DNA of 64,000 nucleotides. Source: Clostridiales bacterium. GTDB taxonomy: Bacteria > Bacillota > Clostridia > Christensenellales > Pumilibacteraceae. A program made the position numbers and the translations under genes. Of this stretch, positions 15,539 to 27,500 are shown one piece after another. Below the pieces are notes generated by a model. The model did not search any database and was not told where the DNA came from. It worked only from the letters and a program-made list of their open reading frames with translations. The number at the start of each line of letters is the position of its first letter. Positions within the stretch are counted from its first letter, which is position 1. Where the stretch lies: assembly GCA_014799665.1 (NCBI GenBank), contig JAAVHP010000009.1, positions 1-64,000 on the forward strand. The letters run 5' to 3'.

Positions 15539-18500
15539 CTATTTACCGCCTTTTCCGCTACCATTACCACTTCCGTTGCCGCTCGGTTTGTTGTTACCGT
15601 TACTTGCCTTGGGCGGCGTGTAACACGGCGTACCCTTAACAGCTTTAATCGCCGTATGCTCGTAGTAGCTCTGCGCTTTGTCAGCGCGGTATAATCCACT
15701 CGTAGAAAAAACGCGGAGCATTTGATCGATGTCGTGATTGGACCAAAACGCAAGGTAGTTCATAAGCGACATATCCGAATTGCTGTGATTGCCGCGCAGG
15801 TCCTCGCCGTTATACAGTCTACGAACGGTATCGCCGTTCTTTGCCGCAAATGCCTTATCGAGCATTTCTCTGTCGTCCATAGACGATAAACCCTCGACGC
15901 CCATTCCGGTATTTTTCCACTCAGTACGCTTTTCGAGCTTACTCTCAAGAACTCTTTGCATTTCGGGCGTATCGAAGCTCTCTAAGCGGCTATATCCCGC
16001 GCCGTCGCCTGTCATAGCGATAAAATGACCGCCCTGATAATACTCCATCGTCTTGTCTTTGCTGAACGAGCGCAAGTCCGCACCTTTCGTCTTTCCGAAT
16101 ACGTGTAAACCTTTGCCGCTTACCGAACGCTCAATATACGTCTTACCACAGAAATCAAGCACTCTGTTTGCTATATCCGTGTATCCGCTTTCGGTAACAC
16201 ACCCGTCAAGATCGATACACGCTATGCCGTCCTTTCCGTCGAGCGCATAAGCAAGCGCGACGCCGCCGTTTTCTTTCGCATACTTACATGCCGTATCAAA
16301 GTCCGCCCACGTTTTGGGGTTGTCGCTTTCCGCGAACTTGCCCGTATGCGGACTTATAAGGAACTTATCGAGTCTGCCAGTTTCTTCGTTGGCTCGTGTG
16401 CGCACGATTACCCAATTCGGCTTGTTGCGCATTTCTTCGGGTACGTTTTTACGCAGTTGCTCCTCTACTTTCTCGAACTGCTTTTGCGCTTCCTTGCTCG
16501 GCTTGCGGAATACGCTCTCGTAGTCCTCATCCGTCTTGTCCGATATTGCCGCTATAAACTGTTCCGCGGTAAGGTCGATATTCTCGTCGCCGTCCTTGAG
16601 ATGAACTTCAAAGTCTTCGGGGACACGCAAGCTAAGACCGTTCTCGTCCTTGCGCACCATGCCGCTCGGTATGTAGTAAACAAAGCCGGCATAATCGCCT
16701 TTCGGCATTTTGAACAGCGTACTATTTTGGTAGTTGGCAATTATGGCATTCTCGCTGAGCGATACCGTATTCCATTTCTTGCCGTCTTCGCCTTGCTGTT
16801 CGCGGTACTCGTCCATAGCGGTAGGCTCGCGCTTGTAGTCCGTTTTTCCTGCGGTGTTGTACGCAAACTCTTTTGCGGTAAGCTCGATTTGTTCCTCGCC
16901 TTTGCGAAGCGTAATTTTGAAGCCCTCGCCTACATTTGCGACCAAGCTGCCGTTATCGCTCTCGCCGTCCTCTTTTACTACCGAGTTCGGCAGATAGAAA
17001 ACATAGCCTTTATACTCGGAATCGTTAGGCGCGGCGACAAGCACCGAGTTGTCGTATTCTTTGATGACCGCTTCACGCGGAATGCGGATATTCAGTCGAA
17101 GCTCGCGCTCGTACTTATCCGCAGTCGTTCCGTCAACCATTTGGACGAACTCGCGCGCCGGAATACTGATTATCTTTTCGCCACCCTCGTAAAGCTCCAC
17201 TTGGGAATCTTCGGGGATGCGGATAGAAAGCGCACGTTCTTTCGTATCGCTCTTTATGTCGGTCGTTATTGTGCTTTCTTTTATACGGTCGTTGAATATA
17301 GAGTACGCACAGCCCTCGTATGTACTGCCTTTCGGCATTCTGAACCGCGAGTTGATCTGATACTTCTTTATAAGCGCTTCGGGGCTTATCTTAAAAGCAA
17401 GCCACTTCCGCTTTTCCGTGTCCTTTGTATCCTCGAAGCCATACTTCTCCTGTCTGAACTTCTCTGCCGCTTCGAGCGTAGGAAAGTCATAGAATCCCTG
17501 CGCCCACGTTCCGTCCGTAGTGTCGTAGCCCGGCGCAACAACGAAATCGTCTTTGCGCTGAACGATAGCGACGTTTCTATCGTCACGGTCTTTCGTCATA
17601 CTTAAAACCTTATATCCCTGCGGGGTAAAGTTCTTAAATTTGTCTTGTGCCATATCATTCTCCTTGTCTATATTTTTGTTCTTGATTTTTTCACTTAAAG
17701 CGTAAAGCTCTTGCGGCTCTATACGCTTATAAGTGTAGCCGGTGTGTCCTACGTCGGCGTTCTGATCGATTGTCGCTTGCAACGCTATATCCGAACTGAA
17801 ATCGCCGTCCAAATACTTGACTTCGCTGCTTTCACGGTCTAACGAATATGCGTTATAGCACGGCTTCCCGTCTGCATTCTGCTCTGCTACCGTTGTGTAC
17901 AGAATTACTTGCTTATCCCTGATTCTGCTTGCAAGTCCGTCCAATACCGCAGGATGTCCACTCAAGCAACAACCACGACGCTCGAACTCGACTTCAAGCA
18001 TAGGAATAGTTTTCGCCCATTCTTTGTTTGCTTGACTAAACCTTCCGTCGTAATCGTGTTCGTTTATAGTGGTTGCAACTATGAACGCTATGCGCTCCAT
18101 TCCGTACTTTTGGATAAGCTCGTTTTCAAAGCCGGCCGCAAGGTGCATACCGTCGAAATTTTTGCTAACCGCTTGATCGATTGCGCGTTTACAATCGATA
18201 TTTGCTTGCTGAGATTTGCGATAATTGAAGATCTCGCTATTATCTCTTGCATAAGTTTGAGACCGCAGATAAAGCGGCTTAATGCTGTAATACGAGTCCA
18301 TCGCGTTCATCATGTTCTTCATAGCATCGTCGCCTTCGAGCTGTTCCGGAAAGATGTCCTTACCTATATCCAGAAAGAAAATGCTATTCTTCTCCAGCTG
18401 TTCCTTATCCAAATAACAGTAAGGCGCGGCTATGGTGTACATATCTGCCGACTTATCCAACTGCACTATGTTGTCTAATGAGATTCCTGTTGTAAAACGG

Positions 18501-21500
18501 TAGTACGCTCTATTGTCCGTATCTTTTCCGAAATAAGTTACAGGGTAATAAATCTCGTTGTGCTTATATTCGCAGTAGTCTTTGATATACCGTGCTGTTT
18601 CGCCGTATTCTTCGACGTTATAACTCTCGTTTCCAAGATAGTCGTCGTAAAGGTTGTCGAGAATGTGTCCTCGTTCTTCATACAAGGCTTTGAAGTCGTT
18701 GTCAGACAGATAATCGTTACCAAGCTGAATGACTTCATAAAACTCGTTTAGTACGTGGATTTTGTAACTGTTCTCGTATATCTGTTCGGGCGAACCTTTG
18801 AGCATTTCGTCTTTGAACGCGGCGTATTCTTTTTTAACGCTGTCTATAACTGCTTCTTCGTAGATTGCGCTATTGTTAGGTTCGCTCTTTGCGCGGTCAT
18901 AGTACGCCTGTCGAATATCCGAAGCAAACGCAAAATAATTCGGTCTTGCTTGCAAAATCCGTCTTTCAAACTGTAAAGCGTTATTGAGCCATACATTGTC
19001 CCCGTCGATTCTCGCGCCATATTTTTCCATAAGCGCAATAACGTTTTCTACGGGACAATTCACCGTATCGGCAATAGATTTTGCGCCGACCAATTCGGTT
19101 GTTCCACCGTATATCCGCTCCAACGTTTCGCAGTAGTCGTCCATAACCGCAAAGATTTTTTCTTGCTCTGTTCCACCGCCTACTACGAGCGGATCGTTTT
19201 TCGCCGAACTTAACCGCATATTTCGTATGACTTTGACTTTGTCGTCGAAATACGACTGCGCTTCCTCTTTCTTATAGAACTCACGCAAGGGATTTCCGTC
19301 GTACAGTCCGTTATAGGCAAGAATCGTTCCGACGTCGGTTTTGTCACCGACCTCCAATTCCTTGCCGATCTCGTTCTTAGCCGAAGTGTCGTTAATGACG
19401 TACCACTCGCCGGTTATGTTGTTTTCCAAGAGCAGCACGCCGGGCGCAAATGTAGTCCCTGCGCTGTTCGCCGTAAGCAAGTGTGTAGGCTCTTTTGCGG
19501 CAACGGTAATCTCGTCATCGAACGCCGGCAAATTCATTTCGTCAACTTCTTGTTCGGTGTATTTGTTCAATGCAATCATCAGCTCTTTATCTACGTTAAA
19601 CCGATAACTTGCGATTTGCTTAGCGTACTCTTTAAGTTCGGTGTTCTCTACATTGTCCGCAATAGAGCTTTTTACCGAATGTTTGTCCCAACCATAGTGT
19701 TCGAGCGCTGAAGACCAAATTCGGTCGGTGTATTCGTCCATAAGCTGCGGCACGAATGACATTATAGCTTTGGTATCGGGCTTCGGCTTGTCCGCGAGAT
19801 ATTTCTTGAGCGCGGCCTTTTCCGAGAAGTTCGTTTCGATAAAGTCTATAGTGAACCGCTCGTCCACATAACTCAAATCTTTCGATGCACACTCGCCCGC
19901 CGCTTGCGCAATATCCAAACGTGCAAACAAATACGCTAAACCGTTTTCCGATTCCACATACTTCTTCCATGTGGGCTTTTCTACACCGTACATCTTTTTG
20001 TCCGCGAACTCGTCACCGTATTCCATTTCTGTTTCGGTATCGTCCTTACCAAGCTCATAAACTTGAACTCCTCTGTTAAAGGCTCGCATTGCCGCGGTCT
20101 TGCGCATAGGAAGCATACCGTCCCACTTATAACCGTATTCGTGCATATCTTCTGTGCTTACGGAATAGTCGGGCAAGATGTCCACTCGCATTGACGCGAC
20201 CTTGTCTTCTTTATCTATGATTTCGTCCTCCTTAATCTTTGTATTTGTAGGCAACATTCGGTAGTTACCGTCGTCGCTCTCGCCGTCTTCAGCTATAATG
20301 ACCTCTTCTCGTTTATCTAAGTCAAGCTCGGCGTTCAGAGCTGTTTGTTCTTTTAATAACTCAAGCATATGTTCCCTATGCTCAAACGGTTTTTGTACTT
20401 GCTCTTTCGCTATCTCGAAGTCGTCCTTGAGCTGTTGCAAACGCTTTTCGAGCCGTTCTTTACGCTTCGGAAAGTCCTCGATAAAGTTGTCCAATCGGGT
20501 AAGATTACCGCTTGAACTTTCGCCTATGTCGATTGTGTACTGTCCGTTAGCCGAGAGTGTAATGTCGCGCTGTCCGTTAAGCGAAGTGATGTTGTTCATA
20601 CTTATCCTGAATCCGCAATACACCGCCACGACCTTTTCGGGCTTGCTTGAATACAGCGCGTCGGTTAGCGCCTTGCCGCCCTCTTTTTTGTCCGTATAGA
20701 CTTTACCGTTCACGCTTATCTCGAACGCTTCGGGATCGGCGGGCTTATTCTGTTCCAAACTCGCTATATCCGCAGTTACACGTTCCAATAGTAATTCCTG
20801 CTTGCGGATGTCTTCGGGATAGTCCTTGCGGATTTTGTCTTGAAGCGCGTACAAGTTCTTTTTGTGCTGACCTTCCAAAATTCGCAGCCTTGCTATTTCG
20901 GTGTCAACTTCCATCTTGCGCTTTATTTTCGGGTTCGCCGCGGTGATTGCTTTTATCTCGGCGTATGACAAAGTTGTTTCGTCGATATCCTCGGCTTCAC
21001 GCACGGTCAAGTCGCCGCGGTTTATTTGAGATATGAACTTTTGCTTGTTCTCGAGTATCTGGTAGCTGTAGCTGTCGAACGTTCGCTCGGTAACGTAGGT
21101 GTAAATATCTACCTTGTCGTTCTCGTTGCCTTGACGGATTATTCGCCCCTCGCGCTGTTCCATATCCGACGGACGGTACGGTGTATCCAAGTGATGTAAT
21201 GCGACAAGCCGCTTTTGTACGTTTGTTCCCGCGCCGCATTTTTCCGTGCTGCCGATAAGTATTCTTATAGAGCCGCTGTTGACTTTATCGAACAATGCTC
21301 GTTTCTGCTCGTCGGTGTTCGCGTCGTGAATGAACGCAATCTCTTCCGCGGGTATGCCGCTTTTCACGAGCTTATATTTTAAGTCGTTGTAAGCGTCAAA
21401 GTCAGTACCGTACTCGTAGCTCTCGGATTTCATCTTCGGCGTGGATAAATCACAGAACACTATCTGCGTTCCTTTGATGTCGGCCGTCCGCTCCCATATC

Positions 21501-24500
21501 TCGAATATTCGCTGTGTTGCTTCGTTGAGCTTGCTACCGCCCTCATCTTCCGAGTCGGGTACAAAGCACCGCGGATCGAGCGCGAGCTTCTTGCCGTCCG
21601 AAGTGATTTTCAGCATATTATCTTCTTCGGGGCTTACAAGTCCTTCGTGTATCCTGTCCGCGCGTTCGGCGATTTGTTCTGCAAGCTCTATAACGGTATC
21701 CGACGGTTTAAGGCTTATAACATGCCGCTCCGCTTCGGGTACGTCGAGCTTTACAGTGTCTGCCGTTTGCACGTCCGCAAAACTACGGTACATTGTCAGC
21801 AGTTCGGGTAAGTTGGTAAACTTTGCAAATCTCGTTCTCGCCCTATAACCTTGACCGCTCGGACTAAGCTCCATACTCGTTACCGTTTCGCCGAAGTCAG
21901 CCGCCCATCCGTCGAAGAACGTTATGCCGCTTGCCGCTAATGCTCTCGGCTGCAAGTAGCTTTGCATAGTGTACATTTCCGACATTGAATTGCTTATGGG
22001 CGTACCCGTGGCGAATATTACGCCGCGGTCGGACTTGTGCATTTCTTGTAGGTATTCGCATTTCAGCTTGACGTCGCTCGCCCTTTGACTTGCGGCATTA
22101 GATACGCCGGCTACGTTATTCATCTTGGTGAACAGGAACAAGTTTTTGTAATTATGCGCTTCGTCCACATAGAGATAGTCCACACCTAAGCTCTCAAAAG
22201 TAAGAACGTCATCTTTCTTGTCGCCGTCCATAAGTTTCTTGAGCATAGCTTCGCGGCTCTTTTTAATGCGCTCCAAGTTCTTGACCGCACCGCGCGGCAT
22301 ACCGTTTTCATCCCATTGTTTCTTTACCGTCTGCTCTATGAGCTTAATTTCCTGTCGCAATTTTGCAATCTGTCGCTCTTGCGAAATGGGTATCTTGGCA
22401 AAGCTCGATTGCGCTATGATTATGCCATCCCAATCACCCATAGCAACCTTGCTGACAAACCGTTTACGATTGTCTTTCTCCAAGTCTTCTTTTGTTGCGA
22501 CAAGGATTTTCGCGTTCGGGTACAGCTTGCGCCACTCGCTTGCCCACTGCTGCGTGAGATGGTTCGGTACCGTGACCATAGCCTTTTTGCATATTCCGAG
22601 CTGTCGCATTTTCATAATAGAAGCTATCATGGTGTACGTCTTGCCGCTACCTACAACGTGGTGCAACAGCGTGCTGTTAGGGCTTGTTATTATTCGGTGT
22701 ACCGCGTTCTTTTGGTGTGGTTTAAGTTCAATAGCGGGGTTCATTTCGGGGAATTTCAGATAACTCCCGTCATAGCTCGGCAACCGTATTTGGTTGAACA
22801 GCCTGTTATACGTTTGCTCCAAATGCTCTCTACGTTCGGGGTTGTCGAATATCCACTCGGCGAACCGCTCTTTGATTTGGTTTTGCTTTTCTCGCGCGGC
22901 TATAGTTTCGGCTTGATTGAGTACCCGGCGTTCTTTTCCATCCGGATCTACTACCGTATCGTAAATGGTCGTAGCTCTCAAATTCATGCTGTCTATAAGC
23001 AGCCGATACGCCGGCGCGCGCTGTGTACCGTAAACCTCCTTTTGCTTCATTTGAGTGTCGTAGCGAATACTGTCTTTTTGATCTAACCGCCAACTGCTGT
23101 CGAACGGATTGTAGAACATTTCGATGTTGCTTCTTTGCCACCAACTGACGCCTACAAGGTCGCAGTAGAATTGCTTGTACAGCTCTTTGGCTACCCACGT
23201 AGCACCAAGCCTTACCGAAATCTCGCTTGCCGTCAACGGCGTGGGCTGTACTTGCTTTAACGCTTCCACGTTGCGCTTGTACTCGCTCGAATGCTCGGCA
23301 TACGTTTCCGCTGTGTGTAGCTTGTCTACTACTCGCCCCGATAAATACTCCTCGGCAGTTTCAAAGCCCGAATACTTATCTGCTTCATCCACCGTTTCGG
23401 GGTTGCGGAAAACGGAGTCGCCAAGCTCGAAAAGTACGGTATCGTAATCCTTGCCCGTAAGCTCCTCGATATACCCAATGTCAACTTTTCCGCGCTCGTT
23501 ACGGCTTATTTGTAATGCTTCAAAGCAATCGTCCGTATTCGTGGGTACGGTATATGGGCGTATTGTGCGCTTATTGAAAACTTCCGCTTTGCTTATCTTT
23601 TTGGTTTCTTCGTCGATGTTTTCGCAAGCGAAAAGGAGCGCACTATCCCCGTCTTCTTTGAACAACCTTGTGTTCGTTTGACTGTTCAGTTCGCCGTATT
23701 TACCGACAAACTTGTCGTACATTGCATTGAGCTTTTTTTGCTCTTCCTGCAACACCTCGTCCGAACATCCTTTGATTTGGATGTCCAAAATTCGGTGTAA
23801 TTCCTCGCGTAAAGCGATCATTCCTTGTAGCCGCTGATAAGCGTCTTTCGGATAGCTCGGTATGCGCTGCTCGACCATTTCATCGCCCATACGCATGTAT
23901 AAACGGCCGCTGTCGGCTTTGTAGCACATGGGCTTGATATTATAGTCAACTTCTACATCGTCCTGAATAGGCGCAACGTCAGAGCTTGTAAAGAAACCTT
24001 GCGGCAACTTATTCACAGCTTCCGCTATTGCTTCGGACAACACTCTACCGTCGGGGTTGACTGTAACATCTTTACCGCCGTACAGTCCTATATCTTCTGT
24101 GAGCGTGCCGAGTACCATTTCGGGATGAGCCACAAAGTAATTGTTTATCTCGTACCCTTCCGCGGTCTTGCTCGTGCCGAGCCACTCTATGTTCTCGGTA
24201 TCCGTGCTTATGCGTTCGGCGCGTTTACGAAAGAACAAAATATCCGCAACCGCTTCCGTGCCGGCAGTTTGCTTGAACGCCGTATTCGGAAGTCGTATCG
24301 CTCCAATCAGCTCGGCGCGTTCAGCAACGTATTTCCTTGCGCTCGGATTGAGCTTGTCCATTGTGCCTTTGCTCGTCACGATAGCAACAATGCCGTTCGG
24401 CTTTACCTTGTCAATAGACTTTGCAAGAAAGTAGTCGTGGACCTTGAAATTGTAGGAGTTATAGTCGCTGTCCGCAACACCGTAACCGCCGAACGGTACG

Positions 24501-27500
24501 TTACCCACAACAATGTCGAACTTGTCGTTTGGGAAGCTCGTATCCTCGAAACCCTTTATCTGCACACTCGCTTGCGGATAGAGCTTTGCGGCAATTCTGC
24601 CCGTAAGATTATCCAATTCCACGCCGTACAGTCTGCTGCCGTCGGCAATATCTTTCGGCATAAATCCGAAAAAGTTACCCGTACCCATTGCCGGTTCAAG
24701 GATTCGATTGTTACCCTTTACACCAAACCTACCAAGCGCAGCATATACTCCGCTTATGACGTCGCTGGGCGTATAATATGCGTTAAGCGTGCTGCTCCGC
24801 GCCTGTTCGTAATCTTCTTGCGAAAGCAAGGCTTTCAGCTCGGCGTACTCTTTTTTCCATTGTTGGTTGTTCTCATCGAACGCCTGCGACAAGCCGCCCC
24901 AACCCACGAACTGTGCAAGGACTTTTTTCTCTGCTTCCGTGGGGTTGCGATTTTCGGCGTACAGCTTGTTGACGAGCTTTATCGCCGCCACATTGTTTTG
25001 GAATCTTGTCTTAGCTCCACCAAGCTCGGTTTGATCTAACACGCCGTTTAAGTCGGTGTTCTGGGTATCTTTTGCTTCTTCAAGCTCGTTCCAAGTATCT
25101 TCGTAGTTCGGGCAGAAATCGAGATAGTATGTAGTGTCGAAAGCATCATCAACGATATCGATCTCCGCTACTTCTTCACGAGAAGCAAGCATATCTGCGA
25201 TCTCGTCTTGATGGTCTCTGACGAACCGCTCGTCCTCACCGAACTCGTCGAAATAAACTACCCAATTACCCTCGCTTGTGTTTTCCGTGCCTTCTTTTAC
25301 AATGCGTTCAACAATGTCTTTAATTTTTTGCTGTGTGGGCGACAGGTCGGCTTGCTCGTGTGCCTTCCAATATTTTTCGCTCCAAAGCTCTAACGATTCG
25401 TCAACGGCATTGTTCCACCATTTGAAATACTCTACCTTTTCCTGTTCGGTAGCGTCGTTAAATGGTACGCAGCCGTTCTTTGCTTCCGGTCTGCTTGAAT
25501 TGACATAAAGATGAGTAAAATACTCGCTTGCTTCGGTCAAGATGCCCTTATCCCACAGCTCACGGAGCGGAATACAAGCGTCGCAATCTTCCTCATAGCA
25601 ATAGTACCCACCATCAAGCACCCCGCTCTTCAATGCTTCCGACGAGAGAATATACGGCGCAAGCTCGGCGGCTATCATGATGCCGCCGTGTCCCGCCGTA
25701 GACACCTCATATATGCCGTTAGCGATAGGATTACATGACTGCACCTCGTCCCACATAGAATTGGTCGGCTCACGCATATATCCATTCTGATAAGCGTCAA
25801 ATATCTTCTTGCCCTTTGCCGTTAATTCTTTGAAACGGTTGAACTCAGGTGCTGCTTGTAATTCCGATGTGATGTATTTGTTGTTCTCTATGAGCGTACA
25901 GACTTTGTCCGAAAACTCATTCCAATTAAGGTACATTCTGTTTTGGAAGTCATCTCGGTTGCCGCCCTTGTACATCCAAATGCCTTGCTGATTGTATATG
26001 GCAAGGAATCCGTCGCCATTTTCTTCGCTTACGCCGTATTCGTTTTTAAGAAATTCGGAAAAAGTAACGAGCTTTGTCGTATTGGCATACTCGTCCAAAA
26101 TGCGTTGCTTGCGCTCCTCACTCGCCGAAACGATTACTTGGTTTATAAACTCGTTCTTTTGCCGCTCTTCTTCGGCACGTTGTTCACGCAAACGATTTTG
26201 CTCGGCCTTATATTCGACGTAGTTTTTCTTTTCCTGTTCGGTCAGATAGTTATCGTCGTCTATTAGGTCAGCTATGCGTACAGCGACGTCGGGCCATTTG
26301 AGCGAAACCTGAACGAGATACTCGCCCTTTTCGCCACGCAAAGCCATTTTAATGCCTTTGCCGTCGTGTTCTTGGTTATCTCCGTTCCAACCGCCAAAAC
26401 CGCCTATACCGTACTCTTTCTTCAAAAAATCTGCAAAAGTCTTTACGGTGGGGTTCTCTTGGTATTTATCAAAGATGCGGAATTTGCCGTGCTGTATGCT
26501 GCTACCGTATTTCAACTGCCGCTCTATAAGCGCTTCCTCTGCCGACTGCTCTTTCGGCTCGGCTAAATCCAACAACGTAGGTTGCGGTTTTTTACGCTTG
26601 CGGTCTTTTATGCCTTTCTCGTCTTTTTTTGTGGGCTTGTCTTTTGCTTTCGGCTGTGATTTTAATCGTTCTGTCCGAACAGTATCTTCATCTTCGGTAA
26701 GCTCGTCGATGTCCTCGTCAAGTTCTTCGTCAATGTCGTTCAGCTCGTCTGCAAGCTCGTTGCGCCAATCGTCCTCGTCTGACTGTTCGTCTACGGACGT
26801 TATTTGTTCGGCGCTTTCTTTCTGTGTGGGCTTATCTTCTTGCGTTTTCTCGGCGGGCGCGTTTTGTTCAAGCGCTTCCGCATGTGACAGAATATACTTC
26901 GGCTCTTCGTCGGTTTCTATAAGCACCACGCCACGCGAATCAAGCATTTTGTCCAAATACTTATCCATAGCGTGATAAGGTACACCACACATAGCCACTC
27001 TCTCAGGCAAACCTACGTCGCGCCCGGTTAGCGTTAAACCTAACGTTTTCGACGCTATAACGGCACTGTCGCCGTACATTTCGTAGAAATCGCCCAAACG
27101 CATAAACACGATAGCTTGCGGCTTTTCGTTCTGTATTTCCATATACCGCTTATATCGCGGGTACATAGGATGCTTCGGCTCTTCCGCTCCCGATTGGTCT
27201 ATATCCGTGTTTTCCGTCTGTCCGACAGAATGCTCGTCTTGCCAATTCGGGTATCTAAACGGAATACCGCTTTCAGGATCGTCATCGTCTACGGCAAATA
27301 AAACTTCGCCGTGTTCGTCTACGCCGGCTAATATACCATTCTTCAGCTCGTCGTATTTCTTATAGTCTTCTGCCGTGAATGTGCCGTTGTCGATCAGCTC
27401 CTGTTGAGTGCGGTAAAAAGCGTCTTCCCAAAACAGCCATTCAAATTTCGGATTATTCGATACGAACAACAACGAATTGTCTGTGTTGTCGTAAAGCATA

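Noticed and set aside
16346..17605. Long open frame of about 420 codons on the plus strand
   Set aside because: Antisense to the three-repeat region of the polyvalent gene, no ribosome-binding site and no recognisable domain; composition follows from the real gene on the other strand.
20211..20232. Second internal start in the polyvalent gene after AAGGAGG
   Set aside because: Only ATC/ATA codons lie at a suitable distance and the next in-frame ATG is too far; likely chance from Lys-Glu-Asp codons.
23999..25039. Open frame of about 346 codons on the plus strand
   Set aside because: Antisense to the methyltransferase domain of the polyvalent gene, with no protein family resemblance.
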